From Gari tellinella (Eukaryota > Mollusca > Bivalvia > Cardiida > Psammobiidae), in NCBI GenBank assembly GCA_922989275.2, contig OV277866.1, positions 32,877,246-32,941,245 on the forward strand: DNA of 64,000 nucleotides, written 5' to 3'. The notes under the pieces were generated by a model that saw only the letters and a program-made list of their open reading frames with translations, made no database searches and had not been told where the DNA came from. Below, one piece after another: positions 43,340-54,030 of this stretch; position 1 is the stretch's first letter; every line of letters begins with the position of its first letter. Both the position numbers and the translations under genes were made by a program.

Positions 43340-44990
43340 TTTTAGCTCACCTGAGCCTTCGGCTCAGGATGAGCTATTGTGATACCATTCCGTCCGTCGT
43401 CCGTCGTCCGTCCACACTTTCAAACAACATCTCCTCAGAAACCACTGACCCGATTTCAACCAAACTTTGTCAGAAGCATCAGTGACAAGGGGGAGCGAAA
43501 TGTTGTTCAAAGATTTTGGCTAGAGTTATTCCCCTTGCTTTGGGACCAGATTTTCTAACATGACCGTATAGACAACTTTTAATGCATAAGAAAATCTTTA
43601 AAAATCTTCTTCTCAGAAACCAAAAGGCCCAGACCTTTGATATTTGGTTTGTATCATGACCTAATGATATTCTACCAAGAATGTTCAAATTTTGACCCTA
43701 GGGCCAAAAATGGCCCCGCCCCAGGGCTTATCAGTTTTTCTTAGGAAAACCTTTGAAATTCTTCTTCTCTGAAACTGTATGGCCTAGATCATTAATATTT
43801 GACATGTAGCTTTGCCTTATGATCCTCTACCTAGATTGTTCAAATTATGACACCCGGGTCAAAATTGGCCCCGCCCCCGGGCTTATCAGTTTTACATAGA
43901 GTTATATAGGAAAACCTTTAAAAATCTTCTTCTCTGAAACTGTGAGGCCTAGATCTTTAAAATTTGACATATAGCTTTGCCTAATGGCCCTCTACCAAGA
44001 TTGTTCAAATTATGACCCCTGGGCCAAAAATGGCCCCGCCCTTGGGCTTATCAGTTTTTCTTCAGAAAACCTTTAAAATTCTTCTTCTCTGAAACTGTAT
44101 GGCCCAGATCATTTTTTATTTGAAATATAGCTTTGCCTTATAGTCCTCTTCCATGATTGTTCAAATTATGACCCCGGGTCAAAATTGGCCCCGCCCAGGG
44201 GCTTATCAGTTTTACATAGAGTTATATAGGAAAATCTTTAAAAATCTTCTTATCTGAAACTGTAAGGCACAGATCTTTCAAATTTGACATGTAGCTTTGC
44301 CTTATGGTCTTCTACCAAGACTGTTCAGCTTATTACCCCTGGGCCAAAAATGGCCCCGCCCTTGGGCTTATCAGTTTTTCATAGGAAAATCTTTAAAAAT
44401 CTTCTTCTCTGAAACTGTAAGGCCCAGATCATTTATATTTGAAATGTAGCTTTTCCTTATAGTCCTCTACCAAGTTTGTTCAAATTATGACCCCCGGGTC
44501 AAAATTGGCCTCGCCCCGGTGCTTATCAGTTTTACATAGACTTATATAGGAAAACCTTTAAATTTCTTCTTCTCTGAAACTGTAAGGCCCAGTTCTTTAA
44601 TATTTGTCACATAGCTTTGCCTTGTGATCCTCTACCAAGATTGTTCAAATAATGACCCCCGTGCCAAAAATGGCCCCACCCTCGACTTATTAGTTTTTCA
44701 TAGGAAAACCTTTAAAAAAAACTTCTTCTCTGAAACTGTAAGGCCCAGATCATTTATATTTGACCTGTAGCTTTGCATTATGGTCCTCTACCAAGATTGT
44801 TAAAATTATGACCCTTTGATCAAATTTGGTCCTGCCGCAAGGCTTATCAGTTTTATATAGACTTATATAGGAAAAACCTTTAAAACTCTTTTTATAGCTA
44901 TACATGTATATATCACGATATTGTTTTGCCCAGTCAGCTTAGGTGCAATGTTCTCAGGTGAGCGACTTGTGGGCCATGGCCCTCTTGTTT
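43340..44990 (+). mobile_element. Pearl/Helentron-like element G3 with dimeric core
   Basis: TTTTAGCTCACCTGAGCC start with a GCTCACCTGAGCC/GGCTCAGG hairpin, CCGTCCGTCGTCCGTCG, about eight ~160 bp monomers, and a TCAGGTGAGCGACTTG..GGGCCATGGCCCTCTTGTTT end. Monomers alternate between two types (TTTACATAG.. and TTTTTC..AGGAAAA), giving a 320 bp repeat at 43887, 44207, 44527, 44848. Confidence 0.85.
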
Positions 44991-45008
44991 ACATCTACAG
45001 CTAAAAAA

Positions 45009-45055
45009 TGCATATATCTAGGTCTAGCGGGACGGTGTAGACCTAGATATATTAT
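45009..45055. repeat. Short hairpin
   Basis: ATATATCTAGGTCTA / TAGACCTAGATATAT around GCGGGACGGTG, just downstream of G3. Confidence 0.7.
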
Positions 45056-45528
45056 TGTTACTGTGAAATTCCTGTATTTCTTCACCTTAAATCCTTGATA
45101 TTTTGTTTATTTCACTTAACTTTCGATTACGGTATTTATCGTTACGCCTACAGAGCAGGCTAAAGGTTTTTGCAGAATTGCTAGGATGTTGATGTCAATT
45201 ACCTTCAGATGACAGAAACGTGGACTATATTAAATAGTACATGGTTTTTAAAATTTACGCGATATAGTCAACAGTTTTTGAGGCTCGTGATTGGTCGAGA
45301 GCTCCAAGCCATGTGCTAATAGTCGTTGATTAGTGTTTGATAGTACTGACTTACAAAACAAATCCTCGACATTTTTTCAAAAATACTCTCATTGGTCAAA
45401 ACATAATTTCAACCACTAAGCTTAATCGACTATGTAAACGATTGCAGACGATGAATTGCGCCGGCTACTATCACTTAGAGTACCAAATGACTATGCAACG
45501 GTTGTTTGATTCCCCATTATACAATACA

Positions 45529-45771
45529 GGGGCCTGTTTCATAAAACTTCGTACGACAAAAACGATCGAAAGTCAAAATTTTAAAATACATTTAATTTTT
45601 GATTTCTGTTTCTAATCCTGTCTTGTGACATCTTTTTGGAATCGTCTTTTCAAGACGATCCCAAAAAGATGTCACAAGACAGGATTAGATGGAGAAATAA
45701 ATAATAAATGAGACGTTTATAAACTGACTTACGACAATATTTGTCGTACGAAGTTTAATGAAACGGGCCCC
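45529..45771. mobile_element. MITE-K copy K1
   Basis: 243 bp with ends GGGGCCTGTTTCATAAAACTT / AAGTTTAATGAAACGGGCCCC. Central palindrome CTAATCCTGTCTTGTGACATC .. GATGTCACAAGACAGGATTAG. Confidence 0.85.
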
Positions 45772-45786
45772 AGATGTGTAATTCAA

Positions 45787-46236
45787 TTTAACAGAAAGTT
45801 TACTGACTTATTCCCAATATAATGGTCATTTGCAATGGTTTTAATCCTTATGCGGCGTCTGGGGCCCGTTTCATAAAACTTCTTACGACAAATGTTGTCG
45901 TAAGTCAAAACTTTAAAATACATTTAATCTGTGATTTCTCTATCTAATCCTGTCTTGTGGCATCTTTTTGGAATCGTCTTTTCAAGACGATTCCAAAAAG
46001 ATGTCACAAGACAGGATTAGATGGAGAAATAAATAATAATTGATACTTTTATAATCTGACTTACGACAACATTTGTCGTAAGAAGTTTTATGAAACGGGC
46101 CCCAGATCAAGATACAAACTGTTTGACATTCTTAACGGTATAACTAAAGTCATTTTGCCTAAAACTTTTAAGTTATTCAGATGTAAAGTCAGATGACACT
46201 GTCTTGTTTAAAGAATATGACGTCATGTCAGTGAAG
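45787..46236 (+). mobile_element. MITE-B copy split by MITE-K
   Basis: Left TGGTCATTTGCAATGG and TGCGGCGTCT, right GATCAAGATACAAACTGTTTG, TTTGACATTCTTAACGG, AGTCAGATGACACTG, GACGTCATGTCAGTGAAGG. K2 split HP1 inside its right arm. Confidence 0.68.
45861..46103. mobile_element. MITE-K copy K2 (nested in a MITE-B)
   Basis: 243 bp, very close to K1; ends GGGGCCCGTTTCATAAAACTT / AAGTTTTATGAAACGGGCCCC. It interrupts the B hairpin between GCGGCGTCT and GATCAAG. Confidence 0.85.
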
Positions 46237-46449
46237 GGATTGAATCGTCCGAATGATTACCGGTATTGGTCCTTCAGTTAGAGTAACAATTAGATTCAGA
46301 TCAGTCGCTGAGTTACGCATCGCCTGTCCTGCGGTGAATTTTAACTTAGATGTATTTTTGGGAGACCGAGAAAACGTGTCGGATAAGAATTCGAACCCTT
46401 GTAGACCTACTGCCATAGTTGATAAAAAAAAATGCAAAAAAGTAAGACC

Positions 46450-46601
46450 AAGATGAGACGGGTGTCTGATTTGGATCACAACTGTTTGACACTCGGAACC
46501 AAAATTCATCAGTCATGACTACTGCCTTCAATCGAGGTTTTAAATATTATTTCAGGCAACACTATTGAAACCGGCGATAATATGGCGGTCAAGGGGTCAA
46601 A
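46450..46601 (+). mobile_element. MITE-B right part
   Basis: GATGAGACGGGTGTCTGATTTGG (short palindrome), TTTGACACTCGGAACC, GCAACACTATTGAAACCGGCG, ATGGCGGTCAAGGGGTCAA. Confidence 0.55.
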
Positions 46602-46884
46602 TATCACGATTAATTTCGTGGTAAAATGGTTCAAGCGGACATTTTCCTTTTTTAGCGGATTGCGCCAAATGTTGTTTCAGATTGTGAAAGCATCTTGTGT
46701 TTCTTAAAGTCCATTTGTTTTGTGTATATACATGTATAATGTAATTTAAAATTTCCTGTTTACAATTCGTTGGTGATCTTCCTGGCTCGGTGACTCCGTC
46801 CTATGAATGAGTTTGGTTGTTTGGACGTTTGTAAATCTTGATTAATTCCAGCTTCCTGGTAACATTTAATCTTTTGGTGAAATA

Positions 46885-47087
46885 CAGTAAAATCTGTATA
46901 TAACAACCACTAAAAAAGGCTAATTGGTTGTACAAAAGATAAGTGATAGCTTAAAGCAAGGTGACAGTAAAACAGAAAGCTCCTAAAGGAGCTTTCTGTT
47001 TTATTGTCACCTTGCTTTAAGCAGTCACCTGTTCTTAACTCCTAAGAATTAAAACAATTTAGTGGTCGTAATAGAGAGGTTCTACTG
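46885..47087. mobile_element. MITE-E copy E3 (full length)
   Basis: 203 bp, TA-flanked; ends CAGTAAAATCTGTATATAAC / TAATAGAGAGGTTCTACTG. The E version of HP2: CTTAAAGCAAGGTGACAGTA .. centre AAGCTCCTAAAGGAGCTT. Best reference copy of the family here. Confidence 0.88.
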
Positions 47088-47224
47088 TAAATCTATGTCG
47101 GCATACCTTTCAAAAACGTTATGCATTTTACCTTAATGAACCTAAAGCGATATTATTTATACTCAGCAGACGCAAAATTATTCGATATCATATCTGTATC
47201 CAAACTGTTTGGATTTGTAATGCA

Positions 47225-47432
47225 CACGTACTATCGAATTTCGATATCTCGAAATCGGGTTTGTCGGACATACCCGTATTTCAAAGTTAAAACGTGGCTA
47301 AGTCACGTTTTAACTTTGAAATATTGGTATGTTCGACTTAACCAAGCATTTATAATGCAGTTCATATATATGTCGAACTATCGGATAGTTCGAGTTAATT
47401 TAAACGATTTCGAGATATCGAATTTCGACTGT
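47225..47432. mobile_element. MITE-L copy (full length)
   Basis: Ends CTATCGAATTTCGATATCTCG / CGAGATATCGAATTTCG; central hairpin CCGTATTTCAAAGTTAAAACG / CGTTTTAACTTTGAAATATTGG. Edges approximate by a few bases. Confidence 0.75.
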
Positions 47433-47474
47433 ATGTTGACAAGCATTGAAGGTAAACTACAGTAGATTTTGAAA

Positions 47475-47640
47475 CATATTAGATGTTGACTAGATCCCGC
47501 TTTACGCGGCGTCTGATCAAGATCCTATCAGTTTGGAACTCGTGTTGAAATTTACATTTAATTTAGAATACAAATGTGACGAATAAACAGTGGTCAGTTT
47601 TTAAGAACACGATTTTCTGACGGTGAAATGTTTAAAGCAA
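47475..47640 (+). mobile_element. Decayed MITE-B copy
   Basis: GACTAGATCCCGCTTTACGCGG (left arm shortened) and GGCGTCTGATCAAGATCC, AACTCGTGTTGAAATTT, TCTGACGGTGAAATG. Confidence 0.55.
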
Positions 47641-47665
47641 ATATATTTAATTTGGAGTAAAACAT

Positions 47666-47890
47666 TAAACCTTTCCCTCATAGAAGCGCCTTTATGCGCA
47701 TATTATTTATTCTTCCATTGAAGAAAATGGTTCCGATTTAATCAGTCAGAAATATGTATTATAAGAAATAGTTTCCATATTCCAGCAAATGGAACCTTAA
47801 AACAGGCTGAAATGAAAGCAGAATGCGCCTTAAGGCGCATTCTGCTTTACTTTCAACCTGCTTTAAGCGGTTACTAGAAACAGTATATCT
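47666..47890 (-). mobile_element. MITE-C copy C11
   Basis: AAACCTTTCCCTCATAGAAGCG start, TTCTTCCATTGAAGAAAATGG, HP2 with perfect GCGCCTTAAGGCGC centre. The right end is eroded. Confidence 0.78.
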
Positions 47891-48566
47891 GTTTCTTTTA
47901 AAAAGGTATTGGTGTCTGCCACCAAATTGTTGCCACGCACTGTTCATATTTAGTTTACAAAGGCTTATTACTACAACATTTCTTTCAAGTGTCAAACAGT
48001 TTTGATACTTGTCAGATATTGAGTTGCTCTAGCTCCACATTAATTGCACGTCCCAGTAAGTTACGTATAGCTAGAGAAGGCTTAACCTTTAATACCTATT
48101 GTCCACAAATATAGAGATTTGAAAATAATGTAGACATTAATGAGACGCTTCAATACGCTGCTCATTAGGGTATGTACCTTTTCTTATTGCATATGAAACA
48201 ATATGTTGTGTGACCAGCCGCAGCAATGGTGTCTTTATAGTAACTTTGTACAGGTAAACATATCTGTAACCTAAACTTCTAGCAAGTATACATAGAGAGA
48301 GTTCATTGCATTTAGAAGGATACATGGGTAAATGATTAGTGCTTTGTTGTGATTTCAAATAGATAGGGATTAATCTATGGTCGAGAATTTTATAAATTCG
48401 TATTAACCTTTAACGGCCGATATAGTTTCAACTTGTCGTCTGCTTTTAGATTTGAAACAGCGACTTGATGAAACATTTAAATGTGTGTCAAACAACAGAT
48501 CTATAAATCTTATTTAGTGGTAGGCCTAAATGTATCTACTTGATGTCTAATCAGAATAGAATCTGA

Positions 48567-48720
48567 CTTGACGATTTAGTTTTATCTGAGTGGCAAACGG
48601 TTTGGAGCCAGATCAGACACCGGGGTAACCCGGTGTCTGATCTTGCTCCAAACTGTTTGCAATGAATATAAGGATGTTACCATAAATGCGTTTATATGGA
48701 AATTATATTATTTCAATTGT
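48567..48720 (+). mobile_element. MITE-A fragment with complete HP1
   Basis: GACTTGACGATTTAGTTTTATC, HP1 with a paired change (CAGACACCGGGG / CCCGGTGTCTG), TTACCATAAATGCGTTTATATGG. The left end is missing. Confidence 0.72.
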
Positions 48721-49374
48721 AAGAGGCGTCAAGGACATGAACAAAACATGGAAATGACCACAGATGTAATTTAGATATTTCTGACAATACAATGATGACC
48801 TTCGTATGTGTGGGGGATTTTCTCGATGTGTTTACTACATTCCATAGCATAGTTGAACGTGTGTTCGGTTGTTAATCAACGAAGTTTCATTGATATTTCT
48901 TAAGGTAGTACTACTCTAAGTAGGGTTGTTAATCAACGAAGTTTCATTGATATTTCTTTAGGTCTACTCCTCTAATGAGAACGAGCCGATGGCGATCGAT
49001 ATCGGTTCTTTACCTTAGTGTACTCGACTGTTATCAAGTGACAGACTGAACCGAACCATACTCGATCATAACCGTTGTTATCTTTAATGACACAAGACTG
49101 CAATTCAGACTCGTTTCAGTGTCCTCGTAATAATTCATATGGAATTGTACAATAGTAATTCAAAATATATGTCATATTCTTTTATATCTTTCATCATACC
49201 TGTTGCTCCAAATAATTGTTCAAAACTTGGCTCAGGGGGTGGTGCTTTTGGTGCTTCTTGGAATTTTGTAAGAGTTGCACGCACGCGGCGTCTGGTCTGG
49301 GTCTAGGTCGTTTAAGAAATCGACTTAAATCGCCTAAGGCTCTGAGAGGCCCTGAATGCATCTGAAAACAGATA
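48721..49374. other. No gene; tandem duplication
   Basis: GTTGTTAATCAACGAAG..TTCATTGATATTTCTT occurs at 48868 and 48925 (period 57 bp). Nothing else recognised. Confidence 0.55.
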
Positions 49375-49619
49375 CAGTGGAGACTCTGTTATTCTTTCCC
49401 AATAAACGCGTTTACGCTAAAACTATTATTTGCAGTGCAAACAGTTTGGAGCCAGATCAGACGCCGGGTGACCCGGCGTCTGATCAGGCTCCAAACTGTT
49501 TGCCACCAAGATAAACAAGAATTATCAGAATTGTCCAAAAGTTGTACTTTTCTACATTTTAGTGTTTTGCGTTGCGTACGTTTGCGTTTAAACGGGACAG
49601 AATAACAGATTCTCCACTG
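49375..49619 (-). mobile_element. MITE-A copy A22 (full length)
   Basis: 245 bp, TA-flanked, intact HP1 (CCGGGTGACCCGG). It ends 130 bp before the second POLL exon. Confidence 0.9.
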
Positions 49620-49749
49620 TAACAGATTTAATCAGGGTATTGACGGACATTTGTCAGAATGGTCGTACGGCCATAAAGGTCTTTCAAAACCTATTCGGTA
49701 AATAGTATTGGTAACTGTTACATTATGTAGAATTAATTTTTGTTTGCAG

Positions 49750-49911
49750 TATCGCCGAATTGACATTATTGTGGTTCCATATGATGAATATGCATGTGCT
49801 CTAGTGTACTTCACTGGCTCCGCCCATTTCAACCGATCGTTACGCCACCTGGCTAAGAAGATGGGGATGTCACTCTCAGAACACTCGCTCAATACTGGAG
49901 TTGTCAGAAAC
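49750..49911 (+). CDS. POLL: DNA polymerase lambda, palm exon (human residues 486-539)
   Basis: 54 codons between TTTGCAG and GTAAGT, phase 0 on both sides. It reads [54 protein letters not shown]. The Asp in RRID is the third carboxylate of the active site (human Asp490); Tyr505, Phe506, Asn513, Arg514 and Arg517 equivalents at exon residues 20, 21, 28, 29 and 32 are all kept, as expected for an active enzyme. It aligns without gaps to human 486-539 and joins exactly to the previous exon (485/486). The final exon (human 540-575, ending near a YREP.ERDW motif) was not found to 64000. The closest alternative is TdT or polymerase mu; the phrase [10 protein letters not shown] favours lambda. Confidence 0.96.
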
Positions 49912-49970
49912 GTAAGTTTAAACATAATGTTTACGACCTTGCAACTTAGTTGCAATGTGCATATACTATA

Positions 49971-50216
49971 CAGTGAAGAATGTGTTATTCTTTCCCAATA
50001 ACGCGTTTACGCTAAAAACTATTATTTGCAGTGCAAACAGTTTGAAGCCAGATCAGACGCCGGGTAACCCGGCGTCTGATCAGGCTCCAAACTGTTTGCC
50101 ACCAAGATAAACATGAATTATCAGAATTGTCCAAAAGTTGTACTTTTCTACGTTTTAGTGCTTTGCGTTTGCGTACGTTTGCGTTTAAACGGGAAAGAAT
50201 AACAGATTCTCCACTG
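49971..50216 (-). mobile_element. MITE-A copy A23 (full length)
   Basis: 246 bp, TA-flanked, HP1 intact. It begins only 59 bp after the POLL splice donor and so is transcribed in the pre-mRNA. Confidence 0.9.
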
Positions 50217-50245
50217 TATTGGTAAACGGTAAATTTCTTCCTTGT

Positions 50246-50494
50246 TTAACACTTTCATGATTAAATTTATCGTAAGATTTTTACGCCTTCATCGCCCTTT
50301 TGTCGTCTGCTTCAATGTTGTTGTCTGCAATATTGTTTCAAAGTTAGATTTAAGGCAGAATAACTAACGGTAATTTCAAAACATGTGGCATACAGTTTTG
50401 ATCCTGATTAGTAGCCGCCTTACGCGGCGTCTTATCAGGATCAAAACTGTTTGCAGAAGCACTTTATGACGTCATTGAGAGTGAAAGAGTTTAA
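50246..50494 (-). mobile_element. MITE-B' copy
   Basis: TTTAACACTTTCATGATTAAA start, ATCGTAAGATTTTTACG, GTCGTCTGCTTCAATGTTG, HP1 (GATCCTGATTAGTAGCCGCC / GGCGTCTTATCAGGATC), GACGTCATTGAGAGTGAAAGAG. Confidence 0.78.
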
Positions 50495-50733
50495 CGGAGC
50501 TAATCGCGATGCAATAAAATGTCGAAAATAACAATATTTAAGAACAGATCACAACGTGTAGGGAACAGAACACATTTAATTCCAGACCTATTCACAAGTA
50601 CATCGTTTTGTCTACATATATTAAGATATCTATTACATGTATATCAGTATACATGTACTAATAACGATTTAAACAGTCACATATTTACAATGCACGTGTA
50701 TGTCTACATACATAAATATGGGTATATACTTTC

Positions 50734-52410
50734 TATGCCCCCGGCATCTATAGATGCGGAGGCATATAGTAATCGTCCTGTCCGTCCGTCCGTCCGTCCG
50801 TCCTTCCTAACCAAGTTAAGTAGTTAGGGCCCCACCGAGAGGTGGGTGCCCTATAGTAATCGCCTTGTCCGTCAGTCCGTCCGTCAGTCAGTCAGTCGTC
50901 AGTCCGTCACACTTTTTCTTGTCCGCTCTCTAACTCGAGTAATTTTTATCCAATCTTCACCAAACTTGCTGAAAATGTGTATTAGTATATAATCTAGGCC
51001 AAGTTCGATAATTACCCGAATCGCATAAGGCATGTTGGAGAAATTGTCCTTGAATTATTAACAAATGGCTGTTTCAGCCTTGTCTGCTCTCTTACTCAAG
51101 TAGTTTTTATCCAATCTTCACCAAACTTCATGAAAATGTGTATTGGTATAAAATCTAGACCAAGTTCGATAATTATCCAAATCGCATAAGGCATGTTGGA
51201 GTTAATGCCCTTGAATTATTTAAAAATGGCTATTTCAGCCTTGTCCGCTCTCTAACTCGAGAAGTTTTTATTCAATCTTCACCAAACTTCATGAAAATGT
51301 GTATTAGTATAAAATCTAGGCCAAGTTTGATAATTATCTAAATCGCATAAGGCATGTTGGAGTAATTGTCCTTGAATTATTAAAAATGGCTGTTTCAGCC
51401 TTGTCCGCTCTCTTACTCTATGAGTAGTTTTTATCCAATCTTCACCAAACCTTATGAAAGTGTGTATTGTTATAAAATCTAGGCCAAGTTCGATAATTAC
51501 CCAAATTGCATAAGGCAAAGTTATACCCCTTGAATTATTAAAAAATGGCTGTTTCAGCCATGTCCACTTTCTAACACAGACACTTTGTATTGGATATTCA
51601 TCAAACTGACTGAAAATGTTTATATGGTATATAATCTAGGTCAAGTTCGATAATTACCCAAATCGCCTATGGCACATCAGAGTTATTGCCCTTCAATTAT
51701 TAAAAGATAGCTGTTGAAGCCTTATCCGCTCCCTTACTGAAACAGTTTATATCTGATCTTCACTCAACTTGCTGAAAATGTTTATTGATATGAAATCTAA
51801 GCCAAGTTCGATAACTACTCAAATCGCATAAGGCAATTCAGAGTTATTGTCCTTGAATCATAAAAAAATGACTGTTTCAGTCTTGTCCGCTCTCTTAACA
51901 CAAACATTGTATATTGGATCTTTACAAAACTTGCTGAAAATGTTTATTAGTATAAAATATGCAGTTTCATCTTGTGCCTTTCTCCTCCTGACTCCTTTTG
52001 TGGGGCCCTTTCTGACTGGTCAGTATTCTAGTTTTTACCGTTTCGTTTAGCATCAACACCGCTTACTCACATGCTTGGATACTTATACATTTGTTGCATT
52101 GGACCATTCCCTGTCCACCAATACCACCTAACCTTGATTTTGACCTTGACCTAATTTGGACTTAGAATATTTTAAATGGGCTATTTCTTGGTTAACTAGA
52201 TTTTACCGTTTCGTCTAGCATCAGCATAACTGACTACAATGCTTTGATACGTATACAGTTGTTGCCTGAGACCATTCCCTATCCACATATATCACCAAAC
52301 CTTGATTTTGACATTGACCTTGACCTTATTTGGACTTAGAAACAATTCAGAATATATTGTCAAGGATGCCACCGGTGGCATAATTGTTTATTGAACGCGC
52401 ATTCTTGTTA
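50734..52410 (+). mobile_element. Tandem-core element H1, split by element I
   Basis: TATGCCCCCGGCATCTATAG hairpin start, CCGTCCGTCCGTCCG microsatellite; after element I, two core monomers (TTTTACCGTTTCGTYTAGCATC) from 52034, ending GATGCCACCGGTGGCATAATTG and TTATTGAACGCGCATTCTTGTT. H2 at 55203 is a shorter uninterrupted relative. Confidence 0.8.
50824..52033 (+). mobile_element. Tandem-core element I (nested in H1)
   Basis: TAGGGCCCCACCGAGAGGTG start, GTCCGTCAGTCAGTCAGTC, seven ~160 bp monomers (TTGTCCGCTCTCTAACTCG at about 50931, 51082, 51243, 51403, 51562, 51724, 51885), end TGTGGGGCCCTTTCTGACTGG. It sits exactly between the microsatellite and the first core monomer of H1. Confidence 0.78.
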
Positions 52411-52719
52411 TTTTAAGAGTTAAACACGGTATGCGTGGGTAGTGCGACATAATTAACAGTCTGATGAGTATAATGATTAACGAGTATGTTTTACAAGTAG
52501 CTATTATCGCTGTATAGTTTCTGCTTGTATCCTTGTCTGTTAAACTGTCGTCTGCATCTAAATTGTTATCAGCAAACTTTGTTTGCACTTAACTCTTTCA
52601 CTTCCTAGTTTTGTGGCCTGGTTTTACACTTTCTCATTAAGATATCCTCTAATCAGGATCTACACTATTTGCATAGGGCAAATGGACTCTATATAGACAC
52701 ACTGTTTGCAAATGAGTAT

Positions 52720-52915
52720 ACCCTTATCGTGCTAACATTTACAAACAGCTTTGATCCAGATCAGACGCCATGTAACGTCTGATCTGGATCCAAACTGCTT
52801 TTAAACTTATATTCAACTTGTCATCAATTTAAAAAAGCTAAAACTAATTTTGAATTGTTCCGCAGACGATATATTTGAAGCAGACAACAATGAAGTATGA
52901 TAAGAGTTAAACTAT
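52720..52915 (+). mobile_element. MITE-B copy, shortened HP1
   Basis: CCCTTATCGTGCTAACATTTAC, HP1 (GATCCAGATCAGACGCCATG then TAACGTCTGATCTGG), TATTCAACTTGTCATC, GCAGACGATATATTTGAAGC, GATAAGAGTTAA. Confidence 0.7.
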
Positions 52916-53001
52916 TATATAAACAAATAATGTTGCGATTATCACTTTATAAAACCTGCTAGAAAATATGCGGGGGAGGCTTTTACACTTTCTCTGTATT
53001 A

Positions 53002-53247
53002 CAGTGGAGAAAACGTTATTCTTTCCCAATAAACGCGTTTACGCTAAAACTATTATTTGTAGTGCAAACAGTTTGGAGCCAGATCAGACGCCGGGTCACC
53101 CGGCGTCTGATCAGGCTCCAGACTGTTTGCCACCAAGATAAACATGAATTATCAGAATTGTCAAAAAGTTGTACTTTTCTACGTGTTAGTGCTTTGCGTT
53201 TGCGTACGTTTGTGTTTAAACGGGAAAGAATAACAGATTCTCCACTG
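53002..53247 (-). mobile_element. MITE-A copy A24 (full length)
   Basis: 246 bp, TA-flanked, HP1 intact (CCGGGTCACCCGG). One arm base differs near the end (GCTCCAGACTG). Confidence 0.9.
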
Positions 53248-53513
53248 TATAGGGTCAACACGAAGGCAGCATCTACTGTACTATATATTTATATCTGTAT
53301 TGACGATAAACATATCTTGTAAGTCCGAAAGAAGGAAAATAGTGTTCAGTTTTGTTCTGTTCATGTTTGTTATCTATCGTAGCTTTGTCTGGATGACAAA
53401 TTGCAAAAGGACTATGTTGCATTTTTGTAGGAAATTGTATTAACTAAAAAATCATCACGTCCCCCTATAAAGGCATATAACTAGCAATCACCTGAATATT
53501 GGCTTCATAACTA

Positions 53514-53685
53514 AGTAAAACCTTTCTACTAGGTCAACTTAATAGAAGGTTTGGCGATTGTATAAAAGGCAGGTGACAGCTTACAGCAAGGTGACAGTAA
53601 AATATAAATTTCCTTTAGGAGTTTTCTGTTTATCCTGCCACCTTGCTTCAAGCAGTCACCTATCTAGAACACCTTAACATTTGCA
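53514..53685. mobile_element. MITE-E copy E4 (partial)
   Basis: AAGTAAAACCTTTCTACTAGG, GGCAGGTGACAGCTTACAGC, imperfect HP2-E (AATTTCCTTTAGGAGTTTTC), GCAGTCACCTATC. The right TIR is lost. Confidence 0.68.
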
Positions 53686-53826
53686 CAATTCAACATATGC
53701 CACTATTTATTTATGTTACTGATAGTAACTGTTTAATGTCTTCAGAGTTCAATTTGCACATACATTTGTACTAGTTTATATAGTAAAGTGTTCGCCTAAT
53801 GAATGCGTTCGCTCTGAAACAATATA

Positions 53827-54030
53827 CAGTAAAACCTCTCTATTACGACCACTACATTGTGTTTATTATTAGGTGCTTAAGGCAGATTACTGATTAAGGC
53901 ACGGTGAATGTAAGAAGAAAGCTCCTGCATTAGCTTTCTGTTTTACTTTCATCTAGCTTTAAGTTGCCACCTGTCTTGTTTACAGTAAATTAGCCTTATG
54001 TTTAGTAGTCGTAATATGGAGGTATTACTG
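53827..54030. mobile_element. MITE-E copy E5 (full length)
   Basis: 204 bp; CAGTAAAACCTCTCTATTACG / CGTAATATGGAGGTATTACTG. HP2-E damaged (AGCTCCTGCATTAGCT). Confidence 0.82.

Larger units (their letters stand above)
37334..49749 (+). other. POLL: POLL intron, 12,416 bp, filled with transposons
   Basis: GTAAGT at the donor, TTTGCAG at the acceptor; phase 0. It holds SINE, MITE-A to E, K, L and G3 copies, none with coding capacity. The first 1.56 kb (37340-38890) has no assigned repeat or gene except a small hairpin near 38822-38850 (AGAGACTTCAC / GTGAAGTCTCT). Confidence 0.85.
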
